64,000 nt of DNA from Monodelphis domestica (GCF_027887165.1 NC_077233.1:223683178-223747177), one strand, 5' to 3'; counted from the first letter of the stretch, positions 1 through 12,700 are shown. Made by a program: numbers and translations. Notes: generated by a model from the sequence alone, not told the origin.

Positions 1-1640
1 TCCTAGAACCAGCCTCAGTATATTGGCAACTAGATGATGAACTATTTGCCCATGGCAACTCATGAAGCAAACAAAATGTTAATGGCCCTGAGTCTTATAT
101 GATCTGTTTTTATGTTAGTTGCAGAGTGGCAAGGACAGAAGATGCTAAGAATCACACAGATATTAGGCTGCCTTTAGAAACTAACCTAACTGTTGAGACT
201 CTAAGTAAGAGGAACTCATATGATGACCAAAGAGTTTAGGAAGCAAGCAACATCAGTATTCATATTCTCAGGGAAAATGAAATCGGAAGGCATGAGGGAG
301 CTGGAGCTCAAAGGAAGGATAATTTACAGGTTTTCCTTGATTGGGCAAAGAAAGGAGTTGGTTTTATGGTGCACCCAAAGTCAAGAGGAAACCATATTCA
401 ACATGGAAACCTTAGTTATCTCACCTTACAAAGTTTGCATTGAGCATAAGTAATAATATCACCACCAAGGCAATTTCAGTTAAGGTGATGCAGAGAATGA
501 AAAGGTAGAAGAATTTGACAAATAATTTTATGAGACCTTCCAAGCCAAATCAGTAAACACAGTGATTTTTCAGAAACTGCAATGTTCACTGACCAAAACT
601 AACAAAAAATTCACATCTTAAAAAATATCAGCATTCTTCCAGTAATGCTATAAGGCTTTGAAACATGGACTATCACAATCTTTTCTTTTTTCTCTTAGTT
701 CTAATTTAATTTTATTTTCCTCCAATTAGATGCAAAAAAAGAACTTTGAGTCTGGAGTTCCATAGCACTGAGATAATAAACAATCTGATATAACTTTTTC
801 ATGGGCCACCACAATCTTTAAAAAGTCAAAATCATAGCCATATAATAGGTCTCAGTAAATGTTGGAATGGGTTAATAAACTATGACAAACACATCACCTC
901 TTTTTTGTATAAACCGAACTAAGAATGGTTTTATTCTTGGCTAGTGGCAGTACAAAAATAGGCCATAGAATGTAATTGACTCATAAGACAAAGCTTGCTG
1001 AACGATGACTTGCATACAAGTAGTGTTATGGACAATAGCATCCATGTGATCAGTAAAAGAGGTAGACAGGTCATGGAGTAAGAGAAAGCAATAACAGATA
1101 ACCCACCTGAATACTGATACCCAGAGAATATTAATAGGCCTAGAAGAAAATAGCAATTCTCTATGGAGGATTTATGGGAAAATATGAGCAAGAATCACAC
1201 AATGAAGAGTGGATTGGTTATAACATGGACAGGAATACCCATACCAGTGAGATCGTGGTTCCATTGCAACAGATTACATTATTGTGAATTAGTTTATGTG
1301 ATCATCTTACAAAGATCAGAGTAATTATCTTGTATGAAGTTTTAGTGGAGAGAAGTTTTAAAGGACAGACTCAGAAAATTTAATTCTCTCTGGGAAGGTA
1401 CTCCTTTGGGAGAGACCTAAGACATTCTAGAAGAGGTAAGTCAGGACTTTACTGATCACAAAACCACAAAAATTAGATTCAACAAAGGTCCTTGAAAGAA
1501 TTAAAATGCATTTGAAGACTAAATAGCATGATGCTAAAGAACTGGTGAGTTAATGAACAAATTACAGAAACAACAAAAATTTCATAGAGAAAATGACAAT
1601 AATGAAACCAACTAAAGCAAGGAAAGAAATGAGGAATTAT
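1..1640. other. Unassigned sequence
   Basis: No confident gene or repeat is seen. The stretch at about 930-1330 reads like part of an old dispersed element: it has two overlapping open stretches of 70-86 codons on the minus strand, but I cannot match it to a family. The short open stretch at 220-453 on the plus strand has no recognisable motif. Confidence 0.3.
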
Positions 1641-1865
1641 TAAGGTCCTACTATGTGCTAAGTTTTTTGGGCTAAGCATTTTACAATCTTCACAGCAACA
1701 GAGAGATAGGGGCTATTATCATTCCTGTTTTACAGTTAAGGAAACTAAAACATTTGGAGGTTAAAAGATTTGCCCAATAAATAAATACTTGAGGCCAGAT
1801 TTGATCAGAGGTCTTTCCTGAATCTACATCCATCACTGTAACCATTGCACCACCTACTTGTCACT
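1640..1865 (-). repeat. MIR/CORE-SINE relic
   Basis: The order 'tactatgtgcta', 'aagcattttacaat', 'ttttacagttaaggaaact', then a '...ttgcaccacctact' end is the reverse of a MIR-type SINE of marsupials. It is diverged. Confidence 0.6.
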
Positions 1866-1934
1866 CCTAAATCAGAGGGTAAATTTCTCAGGGGAGATTT
1901 TTATATTGCTAAATGCTTTCATCAGTAAAAAAAA

Positions 1935-4258
1935 AAAGAAAGAAAGAAAAAGAACAAATCAATGAACTGGGCATGCAGTTTAAAAAATGTGAATACTAAG
2001 AAATCAAAAATTCTCAGCTAAAAAACAAAGCAGAAATTCTAAGAATAAAAAAGAGATTAATATAATTGAAACAAAAATACTGACTTTATGGATAAAATTA
2101 GGAGTTGTTCTATTGAAAAAAGAGACAAATAAAAGTATATCAAAAATTAAAATGAAAAACTCAAAACAGTTGAAAAGGAAGTAAAGGCTATTTTACCTAA
2201 TTATATGCTAACTAAATTGATTACAGAAAATGCACAAGAAAAAATATAAAACATTGAGATTAACAGAAAAGTAGATTATTTAAACAATCTAATATCAGAA
2301 AAAGAAACTGAATGAACCTAAATGAGATCCCAAAGAAGGTGAGGATGAGGGGGTGGGGAGAGTTAAACAGAACTGGATGTATTTTCAAGTGAATTCTATC
2401 AAACTTAAAAAGCATAATTAATTCTATTATTTAATAAAGTATTTACAATAATAAGAAAATAAGGGAATTATCTACTCTCTCTGATACAAATATGATCTTG
2501 ATATCTTAACCAGAAGAGGCAAAGCAACATCTGATATTCTTAATAGTCACTGACTCAAAAAATGTTAATAAAATATGAGCAAATAGGCTACAACAACACA
2601 TTAGAAAGATTATATGCTATGACTGGATTGGATTTTACTAGGAGTACAGGGTTAGTTCAACATATGGAAGACTATAAATATAAACATATTAAAATAGTAA
2701 ATCATATTAATAATAAAAAACATATGGTTATATCAATAAACACTGAAGTCTTTTGACAAAACCCAACTCTTTTTTAAAATAGAAAGCATAGAAATATACT
2801 GTAGTTTTTCTTAATAAAATAAATAATGTTTTTCTAAAACTAAAAGCAAACATAATATGTAATGGAAAAAAGCTAAAGGCCTTTCCAATAAGATCAGAGT
2901 AAAACAAAGATACCCATTATCTCTATTACTATTGAACAAGTACTAAATCATATCAATAAGACAAGAAAAACAAAGGGAATAAGTATTAGCAAGTGAAAAA
3001 TAAAATTGTCACTTTTTGCAGATAATAAAATGATTTACTTAGATGCTCTATAGAGTCAATTAAATAATTAAGTGGAACAATAAATTCAGTGAAATTGTGA
3101 TGTGTAAAATAAATCACCATCATTTCTGCATATTATTCAGAAAATCCAGAAGGAAGAGTTAAAAATAGAAATTCCATTCAAATTACCTGATATTTTATCT
3201 ACCAAGCTATACCCCAAGAACCTTTGAATCCAGCCACACAAAACTCTTTGCAAGAAACAAAGGCAATCCTAAATAACCAGAAAAAGATTAACTAACCATG
3301 AGTAGTTTGAACCATTATAATAAAGATCATAATATTTCCAGAATTACTTTACTTATCCATTGTCATACAATCATACTATCAAAGGATTTTATAGTTAGAA
3401 AAAATAATAAGAAAATATCTGTATAAACATGAGGTTAAGAATCTTACAGATAACATGTGAAAAAGCAAGAATAAAGGGAGTCTATAAAGTGTTATATCAT
3501 AAACTAAACAACATATTAGTAGTCATTAATACAATTTAGTACTAATTGAAGAATAAATGAGATGAGAACAGATGAAACAAAGAACATGCAGAATGAAATG
3601 AACACAGTAGTCTACTACTTCATAAATTCAAACAAGCCAGTTACTGCTATCATCACTATTTGACAAATACTACTAGGAAAATTGGAAATAAGTTTGGCAG
3701 AAATTAGGTATAGACTAACATGCTACACCATATATAAGGTAAAATCCAAATGGATACATTACTTAGACATAAAAGATGACAACTTTAAGAAATTGGAAAA
3801 GTAAGGAAGGAATTATCTTTCACAACTAAGGATAGGGATAGAAGGGAAGTTCATATGTGGATAGAGAAGATCACAGGAGTTAAGACGGCTAGTTATATAA
3901 GTTTTAAAAGATTTTGCACAAATAAAACTATTCAATTTAAATCAGAAAAAGGAACAGGTTACTTGGGAGTAAGTCTGGTCTCAACAGCAAGTTCTTCTGA
4001 TAAAGATCTCATGAATCCAAGCTATATAAGGAACTGATTCAAATTTATAAGAATAAATGCAATTTGCACTGTTGGTATACCTTTGAATTAGTCCAGCTGT
4101 TCTGGAAAGTCATCAGAGATTATACCCATAAAATTATGAAACTTTAGATGCCCTTTGACTCAGCAATACCACTACTTGGCCTATACCCCTAAGATCATCA
4201 AAGAAAAAGAGAAAGGGAACATATGCACAAAAATATTTACATTACCTAGGATATACTC
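1935..4258 (+). mobile_element. Ancient L1 LINE, ORF2 and 3' part
   Basis: A diverged L1 copy. Around 2890-3035 the RT-region words 'agatcagagtaaaacaaa' and 'actttttgcagataataaaa' match the KQGCPL and FADD region of the younger L1 copies in this window. Near 4085-4240 the C-terminal words (tctggaaagtcatc, 'gactcagcaataccactac') follow in the correct order. Many stops and indels are present, so no protein can be made. Confidence 0.65.
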
Positions 4259-4670
4259 TGTCTCCTCACCTCCATTTCTTAGTTTTCCTGACTTCCTTTA
4301 AGATTCAGCTCAACCTTTGTGTGCCATCTTTGGCACTCGTGCCATAGGTTCACCATCCCTGCCCTAGAATGTAGTAAATCTGGGTGATCTGAAAAAAATG
4401 AAAAAAGACAGCTCAAATCTCACCTTCTGCAATAGACTTGAACTTTCCAGTTGCTAATGCTTTCCTCTTTCAGATTATCTTCACCTACTCAGTATTTACT
4501 TCTCTTATATGAAGACAGCTATTTGCATTTTGGTTCTCCCATAAAACTGTGTACTCCCTGAAAGCAGGGACTTTTTTGTTTGCTTATTTTTTTACCTTCT
4601 TTGTGTTTTCAGTGCTTATCAGAGTGCCTGAAATATAGTAAAAGCTTAATAAATATCTTGACTGATAGTT
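4259..4670 (+). mobile_element. L2 LINE 3' end, interrupted
   Basis: The words 'ttcctttaagattcagctca', 'atctcaccttctgcaa', 'actccctgaaagcagggac' and a terminal 'cttaataaatatcttgactg' are those of an L2 3' end. It is split by a 95-bp insert at 4314-4408. Confidence 0.6.
4314..4408 (-). mobile_element. Short insert carrying a hAT-type terminus
   Basis: The insert interrupts the L2 and is flanked by an 8-bp direct repeat, cagctcaa (4306-4313 and 4409-4416). Read on the minus strand, 4361 downward gives CAGGGATGGTGAACCTATGG, the terminal sequence of the hAT family also seen at 50005 and 37392. The other end is A-rich, so either a deleted hAT element or a retroposed piece of one is possible. Confidence 0.5.
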
Positions 4671-4731
4671 GATTAATTTAAGGTATTTTTTCTCCCTAGG
4701 AGTAATAAATCACATCTATGAGAGGAAGTAA

Positions 4732-5091
4732 AGAAGAAAAGAAGGAAGGAAGGAAGGAAGAAAGGAAGGAAGGAAGGAAGGAAGGAAGGAAGGAAGGAAG
4801 GAAGGAAGGAAGGAAGGAAGGAAGGAAGGAAGGAAAGAAGGCAGGAAGAAAGGAAGGAAGGAAGGAAGGAAGGAAGAAAGGAAGAAAGGAAGAAAGGAAG
4901 GAAGGAAGGAAGGAAGAAAGGAAGGAAGGAAGGAAGGAAGGAAGGAAGGAAGGAAGGAAGGAAGAAAGGAAGAAAGGAAGAAAGGAAGGAAGGAAGGAAG
5001 GAAGGAAAGAAGGAAGGAAGGAAGGAAGGAAGGAAAGAAGGAAGGAAGGAAGGAAGGAAGGAAGGAAGGAAGGAAGGAAGGAAGGAAAGAA
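4732..5091. repeat. GGAA tetranucleotide microsatellite
   Basis: About 360 bp of near-pure (GGAA)n on the plus strand with scattered GAAA and GGCA variants. The long open frames on both strands (polyKEGR and polyFLPS) are low-complexity artefacts and not genes. Confidence 0.98.
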
Positions 5092-5139
5092 CTTTTACTG
5101 AAGGATTGAAGGAAACAAGGAGCATTATAGTAAAAAGAT

Positions 5140-5325
5140 TGGATTTTGAGGCACAGACCCAGGACTCCTACTTTACCTTAGTCAATGACTTTCTTGTATT
5201 GTACAACAGTAAGTTATTCAGTCTCTCTGTGCCTCAATTTCCATGTCTATAAAATGAGGTATTTGAGCTGGATGTCTTCCAAGGTTCCTTTCAACTTTTA
5301 ATCTATAGTGCTATAAAGGAGGAAG
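5140..5325 (+). repeat. MIR/CORE-SINE relic
   Basis: The words 'gtgcctcaatttccatgtct', 'ataaaatgaggtatttgagc' and 'ccaaggttcctttcaac' match the 3' half of a MIR-type SINE. Confidence 0.55.
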
Positions 5326-5339
5326 GAAAGAAGAAAATA

Positions 5340-6040
5340 AGAGAGGAATTAAGGCTAGCAGGCAGGTAAAATTTGCTAAAATTAAATATAATCTAGTGTA
5401 TATTTCTTGAATACTTACCATCTGTTCAACCCAATGCTAGGTATGGTAAGATATAGAAAAATGTGTTTAGTCCTTATCCTGAAGGCAGTTAAGGCTTCCC
5501 TGGAAAAACAAGACTAACACCCCAGAGATAGTTAGGCAGCAATATAACATCCTGATGAGTCAAGAACTAGAATGAGTGTGTTAGGACATTGGATGCTATA
5601 GGAAGATTTCCAAGAAGGGAGATGTCTGGACAGACATCTGTGACTAAAGAGAGCAGCCGCCATCAACCTAACAAGCCAGGAAAAGAGCTTGCTGATTGGT
5701 TGCCAGCTATATTGCCCTGTTTTTGTTTTTCTTTTGATCTTCGAGATGGAAATGTTTTGAATTTCACACTTAAAGGGGGTGAAAATGTTAAGGGGATACA
5801 GATGACACTACCAGAGCTCTACAGAGCTTGCTGGAAGGCTTCCCATTGTCCAGTGTGATTTTTCTGAGACTTGATTAATGTAAGAGACTAGCTCAGTGAG
5901 CTCTGGGGCTACACAGAGAGAAATAGGTAGACTGCAAAATTATTTACCAGATCCTGAATGATGCACAGTGCCAACCTGTATAACTCTACTTCTATTTGGT
6001 GGTTTGATTATGAAAAGTCTTAAGTCATAAGTCATAGTCA
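5340..6040. other. Unassigned sequence
   Basis: No gene is recognised. A weak L2/MIR-type stretch may lie at 5400-5490 ('cttgaatacttaccatctg'). The 89-codon open frame at 5589-5858 has no start context, splice sites or motif that would support a gene. Confidence 0.3.
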
Positions 6041-6204
6041 TTAAGTCATAAGATCATAGATTTGTAAGGCCAGAGCTGGAAGGAACTATAGGCCAACCCT
6101 CTCATTTTTATTTTATTTTTCAAATGCTTAATTGATAGAATTTATTTACAAATGTGTCAACCCCTCCCTCTTTTCCCTAGGAGGAATCATAGGAGGCATA
6201 ATGG

Positions 6205-6285
6205 GGGGAGGGAGACAGACATACAGACAGAGACAGGCAGAGAGACAGAGACAGAAAGAGACAGAGACCAAGAAAGAGAGAGATT
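6205..6285. repeat. CAGA/GA-rich simple repeat
   Basis: A degenerate run of cagacagaga units on the plus strand. Confidence 0.85.
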
Positions 6286-6394
6286 ATATCTTTCACGTTT
6301 CCATTTTTCAGGAGGTGACATTCACAAGTTATGCTTCAAGTATTAAATCTGTAGTGACTTTCTCACTTTAAAATAGGAATTTCATCTCATTTTA

Positions 6395-6535
6395 GAGGCA
6401 GTTAGGTGGAATAGCAAATAGAGTTCTCAGTTTGGAGTAAAAAAATATGAGTTCAAATCCAACATCAGACATTTAGTAGTTGTGCAGCAGCCCAGAGCAA
6501 GCCATTTAACCTATCTTGGTCTCCCTTTCCTCATC
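6395..6535 (+). mobile_element. tRNA-derived SINE, 3'-truncated
   Basis: The element begins 'gaggcagttaggtggaatag' and continues through 'gagttcaaatccaacatcag'. It ends at the start of a second, complete copy. Confidence 0.65.
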
Positions 6536-6777
6536 TGGGCAGCTAAATGGAAGGGTAGATAGAATAACAGGTCTGGAATTAGGAAGTCCTGAGTTCAAAT
6601 TCAGCCTCACTCACTTTCTAGCTGTGGGATACTGGGTAAGTCATCTTAGCTCATTTGCCTTAGTTTCTTCATCTGTAAAATGAGCTGGAAAAGGAAACAG
6701 CAAACCACTTTAGTATTTTTGCTAAGGAAACCCCTAATGAAGTCAGAGTCAGAAATGACTGAAATAACAACAATAAT
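6536..6777 (+). mobile_element. tRNA-derived SINE with RTE-like tail
   Basis: It begins 'gggcagctaaatggaa', carries the tRNA-like B-box stretch gagttcaaattc, and ends with the RTE-type 'gaaatgactgaaataacaac' tail. A MIR 3' end follows to about 6860. Confidence 0.8.
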
Positions 6778-6957
6778 AGCCCTTGCCTCCCAGATTGTTC
6801 TGAGAATAAAATAATATTTATGAAGCACTTTATAAACTTCAAAGCACTATATAAATCCCTTTTATTATTGTTGTTGTTTTTGTAAATGAGGTCTAGGGAG
6901 TCTTAAATGACTTGCCCAAGATCTTGGAATTTAGTACTGGAAAGATACTCTAAATGT

Positions 6958-7108
6958 CAGTGGGGTATAGTAGATAGAGTGTTAGATGTACTGTCAGCAA
7001 GGCTGGGGTTCAAATCTACTCCATAAAACTTACTAGCTGTGTGGTCATGGACAAGTGACTTAATTTCTTTGTTCCTCAGTTTTCTCACCTGTAAAAAAAT
7101 TCTCTCTT
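6958..7108 (+). mobile_element. MIR/SINE copy cut by the L1 insertion
   Basis: The head 'gtggggtatagtagataga', 'ggggttcaaatctactcc' and 'ctcagttttctcacctgtaa' are SINE-like. The copy stops at the target site of the L1 that follows. Confidence 0.6.
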
Positions 7109-7444
7109 AGAAATGATGACGTAACTTCCGGGTCAAGATAGCTCCAGAGTAGAAGCAGAGCTCTTCTCCTCTCCACCGATCAAGACAGGGTGCCTCAAAT
7201 AGACAAAACCAAAATCAAACAAGCGAAACAGTTCCATGTTAGGACCCAGCACAGAAGGCAGGGAAAGTTAGGTCATTTCCATGCTAAAAGGGGGCAAAAT
7301 TTCTCCCACCAATGGGCAAACTCACCACCCCTCCCCTATTTCACCTACCTTTCCAGAGTCAGAGTGAGCGTGGGACAAACATAAGTTCTCAGAGGGAGGC
7401 TGGCTGAGCTCAAAACAGACTTACCCCTAAGAAAAATGACTCAG

Positions 7445-7850
7445 AACACTGGGAGGCTAAGGAAATGTGGAGATAGGGGGATGTGGAGCTTGGGGAAAGA
7501 GGGCTGCTCACAGCAAAAACCCCACAGTGAATGTAAAAAGCCCTTGGGCTAAAACCTCTCCAGTGCTCAATACAGAGACCTCCCTACACTCTACACCCAG
7601 ACCTCTTCCAGGCAACCTCTAAGTTCTCAAGGGCTGGATAAGAACAGCAAGACTAAGGATACCAGGAGGTGGAAGAAATGTGGAGATGGGACACAGGGCT
7701 TGGGCAGAGAGGGGAGCCTCAAAGCAAAATGCCACAGAGACCCAAAAAATAGCCTCTGGACAAAAACCTCTCCAGCGCTCAATACAGAGACTTGCCTAGA
7801 CTCCACACTCAGACCTCTGCAAGGCAATCTTTAAGTTCTTGGGGGCTGGA
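7445..7850 (+). repeat. Two tandem ~212-bp units in the L1 5'UTR
   Basis: The word 'aaaacctctccagYgctcaa' occurs at 7551 and at 7763, offset 212. Flanking words (gtggagatRgg, 'ctctRcaaggcaaYct', taagttct) repeat with the same spacing. This resembles the monomer organisation of some L1 promoters. Confidence 0.75.
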
Positions 7851-7919
7851 CCTGCCCCTAAGAGCAGCTGGACACTGCTGAGGACTCCACCAAATCCCAG
7901 AAACTAAAATCCACAAGCA

Positions 7920-9030
7920 GCCAAAAAAAAAATCAAGAAGAAAATGTTGACCCTTAATAATTTTTATACAGAAAAAACCCAGACTAAAGAAAAAGCAGCA
8001 GAAGATGACCAACAATTAAACAAACCCAAACCTTCAGGTGGGAAATGGAAATTGGTCACAAGTTCTTAAAGACTTTAAATCTGAGATTGTCAGAAAAATG
8101 GAAGAGATGTGGCAAGAAAAGTGAGAAATAGTCCAAAAAGAAAATAACAGCTTAAAAGACAGGATCTCCCACTTGGAAATTGAAGCCCAAAAATAAAATG
8201 AAATAATAAGCAAATTGATGACCAGAAATGACCTGTTGGAAGCCATGAAAAACAGGATAGATCAAACTGAAAAGGAAAATCAAAAGATATTAGCTGAAAA
8301 CCAGTCATTAAAAACTAGAATTGCTCAAGTAGAAGCTAATGATCTCACAAGACAGCAAGAATTAATAAAGCAAAGCCAAAAACATGACAGATTAGACAGC
8401 AACACAAAATATCTCACTGAGAGGGTGGTTGACCTTGAAAATAGAAGTTAATGAGACAATTTGAAAATCATAGGCCTACCTGAAAATCTGGGGGAAAAAA
8501 ACAGAAACCTTTACATCATACTACAAGAAATTATCCAAAAAAACTTCCATGAGGTTCTGCAAAAAGAAGGCAAAATAGACATTTAAAGAGTTCATAGATC
8601 ATCCTCTACACTAAATCCTCAAAAGACAACTCCCAGGAATGTAATTGCCAAATTCAAAAACTTCCAAGCTAAGTAGAAAATATTACAAGAAGTCAGAAAG
8701 AAACAATTCAGATATCAAGAATCACCAATCAGGATTGCACAGGATCTGACAGCCTCCACGCTAAAAGACTGCAAGGCTTGGAATATGATATTTAGAAAGG
8801 CAAGAGAATTGGGTCTACAACCAAGGATCACATACCCATCAAAATTGACTATATACTTCCAGGGGAAAGTTGATCATTCAACAAAATAGAAGACTTCCAA
8901 ATATTTGTAAAGAAAAGAGCTGAACTAAACAGAAAATTTGACATCAAAATCCAAAAACCAAGAGAAAAATGAAAAGGTAAATAAGAAAGAGAAGGGTCTT
9001 ATATTTTTCTTCTCTAAGGGCCTCAAATAA
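7920..9030 (+). pseudogene. L1 ORF1 relic (coiled coil plus RRM-like region)
   Basis: ORF1 encodes the RNA-binding L1 chaperone. The recognisable frame includes a leucine/lysine/glutamine-rich coiled coil, open at 8215-8451 (NDLLEAMKNRIDQTEKENQ onward), preceded in the same frame from 8098 by two stops (about 8122 and 8194). A stop follows ENRS at 8449. Downstream 'NLKIIGLPENLG' is the conserved start of the RRM-like domain and ARELGLQPRITYPSKL is the C-terminal domain. It is not functional. Confidence 0.8.
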
Positions 9031-9735
9031 GACCAATTCATTTATATTCCTATATAGAAAAATGTTATTTGTAACTCTCAAAAATTGTATTTACCATTAT
9101 AGTAGTGAGAAGAATTATCTATAGATATAGATAAGGGTACGAAATGGTTTAAAATCATATATTTAAAAAAAAGAAGAAGAAAGAAGGGGGGGAATGGCAT
9201 TAAGAGAAACTTGAAGGTATTAGAAAATTAGGATAACCTATACTACACAAAAAGGCACATGAGAGAGGGAGGGGAAGAATACAACTATAAGAAGGAAAGG
9301 AAGAGAGAGCTAAAAGGTAATACTCAAACCTTATTCTCAGTGGAATCAACTCTGAGAGGAAAGAACATCTACATCCACTGGGGTATTGAACTCTATCTTA
9401 CCCTATAGGGAAGCTGAGAGGGGAAAACTAAAGGGGGGAATTGGGTAGGGGAGATAAAAAGGGGGGGGAGGAAAGAGGGGGAAGATAATTTAATAGACTT
9501 TAAAAAACAAAAGGGGAATAAAAAGGGAGGGGTGGAAATATAGAGTGGGGAGGGAAATAATTCAAGGGGGGAGTGTGGGTAGCTTAAAAAGTCCCCAAAA
9601 GAAAATTAAGAAAGGAATGGGAAGGGAGGGGGTAGAAAGTAAAGGAAAATAAGAGTGGGGATTAGGGGGGCTGATAAAAACAGAATGCTGGTGTAGAAGG
9701 AAATAATGAAAGAGGAAAGAGCAGGACAAGGAGAG
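9030..9735 (+). other. L1 inter-ORF purine-rich spacer
   Basis: About 500 bp (9225-9730) is almost entirely purine on the plus strand, with repeated GGGGA and GGGAGG runs and no open frame. It lies between the ORF1 and ORF2 relics. Confidence 0.7.
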
Positions 9736-9738
9736 AAA

Positions 9739-12700
9739 ATGAAAATTTTGGGAAATACACAAGTAGTAATCATAACTTTAAATGTGAATGGGATGAACTC
9801 AACTGTAAAGCAGAATCAAATAGCAATTGGATCAGAAACCAAAATCCTACCATATGTTGTCTACAAGAAACACACATGAGGAAGGTAGATACGCATAGGG
9901 TAAAAGAAAGCAGATGGCACCAAATCTATTGGGCATCAACTGATAAAAAAGAAGGCAGGAGTCTCAATTATTATATTTGACAAAGCCAAAGTAAAGATAG
10001 ATCTAGTTAAAAGAGATAGGGAAAGTAATTACATCCTGATAAAAGACAGTATAGGCAATGAGGAAATATCAGTACTCAACATGTATGCACCAAATGGTAT
10101 AGCATCCACATTTTTAAAGGAGAAACTAGTGGAGCTCAAGGATGAAATAGATAGAAAAACTATACTAGTGGGGGATCTGAACCTTCGTCTATCAGAACAA
10201 GATAATTCAAACAAAAAATAAATAAGAAAGAAGTAAGAGAAGTGCATGAAATCTTAGAAAAATTAGAGTTAGTAGATATGTGGAGGAAAAAAAAATAGGG
10301 ACAAAAAAGAATACACCTTCTTTTCAGCAGCACATGGTAAATTCACAAAGACTGACCATGTACTAGGGCATAAAAACATTTCAAGCAAGTGCAAAAGAGC
10401 AGAAATAATAAACACAAACTTTTCAGACCAGAATGCAATATAAATAATAATTAGTAAGGGTATAGGAGAGACAAATCTAAAAATAATTGGCAATTAAATA
10501 ATATGATTCTCCAAAATCAGTTAGTTAAAGAACAAATCATAGAAACAATTAATTTCATTGAAGAAAATGACAATGAAGAGACATTCTTTCAAAATCTATG
10601 GGATGCAGCTAAAGCAGTACTTAGGGGGAAATTTATAACCTTGAGTTAATATATTAATAAATTAGAGAGGGCAAAGGTCAATGCATGCATTGAATAGGGC
10701 ATGCAAATTAAAAAATTAGAAATTGTACAAATTAAAAATCCCCAGATGAAAACTAAATTAGCTATCCTAAAAGTTAAAGGAGAAATTAATAAAATTGAAA
10801 GTAAAAGAAAAGGAAAGAAGAAAATCAAATTGACAGAATCCAAAATGAAATGGGAGACCTTACTTTGAATGAAGATGAAATTAAGGCAATCATTAAAAAC
10901 TATTTTGCCCAATTATATGGCAATAAATATGACAACCTAGGTGATATGGATGAATATTTACAAAAATATAAATTGCTTAGATTAGCAGAAGAAGAAATAG
11001 AATACTTAAATAGCCACATATCAGAAAAAGAAATTGAACAAGCCATCAAAGGACTCCCTAAGAAAAAATCCTCAAGGCCTGATGGATTCACAAATGAATT
11101 CTATCACACATTCAAAGAACAACTAACCCCAATACTATACAAACTATATGACATAATAAGCAAAGAAGGAGTTCTACTAAATTCCTTTTATGACACAAAT
11201 ATGGTACTGTTTCCAAAGCCAGATAGATCAAAAACAGAAAAAGAAAACTATAGACCAATTTCCTTAATGAAATAGATGCAAAAATATTAAATAGAATACT
11301 AGCCAAAAGACTCCAGCAAATGATCACAAGGGTTATTCATTATGATCAGGTAGGATTTATAACAGGAATACAAGGATGGTTTAATATTAGAAAAACCATT
11401 CATATCAAAAATCACATGATTATCTCAATAGATGCAGAGAAGCCTTTGACAAAATATAACACTCATTCCTGTTGAAAACACTAGAAAGCAGAGAAATAGA
11501 TGGGCCTTTTCTTAAAATAATAAACTATATATTTAAAACCATCAGCAAATATCATCTGCAATGGGGATGAATTAGAATCATTCTCAATAAGATCAGGAGT
11601 GAAACAAGGATGCCCATTATCACCTCAATTATTTAACATTGTACTAGAAACACTAGCAGTAGCGATTAGGGAAGAAAAAGAAATTAAAGTTATTAAAATG
11701 GGCAATGAGGAAACCAAGGTATTACTCTTTGCAGATGATATGATGGTCTACTTAAGGAATCCTAGAGAATCAACTAAAAAGCTAGTGGAAATATTCAACA
11801 ACTTTAGCAAAGTTGCAGGATGCAAAATAAATCCACATAAATCATTAGCATTCCTATATACTTCCAATGCATCCCAGCAGCAAGAATGAGAAAAAAAAAT
11901 TCCCTTTAAAATCACCACAGACAGTATAAAATACTTAGGAATCTATCTGCCAAGACAAACACAGGAATTATAGGAACACAACTACAAAACCCTTTCCACA
12001 CAATTAAAACTAGATCTAAATAATTGGAAAAGCATTCATTGCTCATGGGTAGGATGAGCTAAAATAATAAAAATGACAATCCTACCCAAACTAATTTCCT
12101 TATTTGAGGTTATACCCATCAAACTACTAAAAACTTTTTATAGAATTAGAAAAAACAATAACAATGTTTATTTGGAAGAACAAAAGATCAAAAATATCAA
12201 GGGAAATAATGGAGAAAAAAAATGAAGGAAGGTGACCTAGCAATACCAGATCTTAAACTGTACTATAAAGCAGTGATCATAGAAACCATGTGGTACCAGC
12301 TGAGAGGCAGAAGGTAGGATCAGTGGAATAGATTTTAGGTAAATCCCCTCAGTAAGACAGTCTATGATAAACTCAAAGATCCCGCTTTTGGGACAAAAAT
12401 CCACTATTTGACAAAAACTGCTGGGAAAATTAGAAAATAGTATGGGAGAGATTAGGTTTATATCAGCATCTCACTCCCTATACCAAGATGAACTCAGAAT
12501 GGGTGAATGACTTGAACATTAATAAGGAAACAATAAGTAATTAGGTGAACACAAAATAGTATACTTGTCAGATCTTTGGGAAAGGAAAGATTGTATGTAA
12601 GACCAATCAAGAGTTAGAAAAATTACAAAATGAAAAATAGATAATTTTGATTGCATTAAATTTAAAAAGTTTTTGTACAAACAAAACCAAAGCAACCAAA

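Noticed and set aside
4673-5125. 150-codon and 127-codon frames on opposite strands
   Set aside because: Both are translations of the GGAA microsatellite (FLPS and KEGR repeats).
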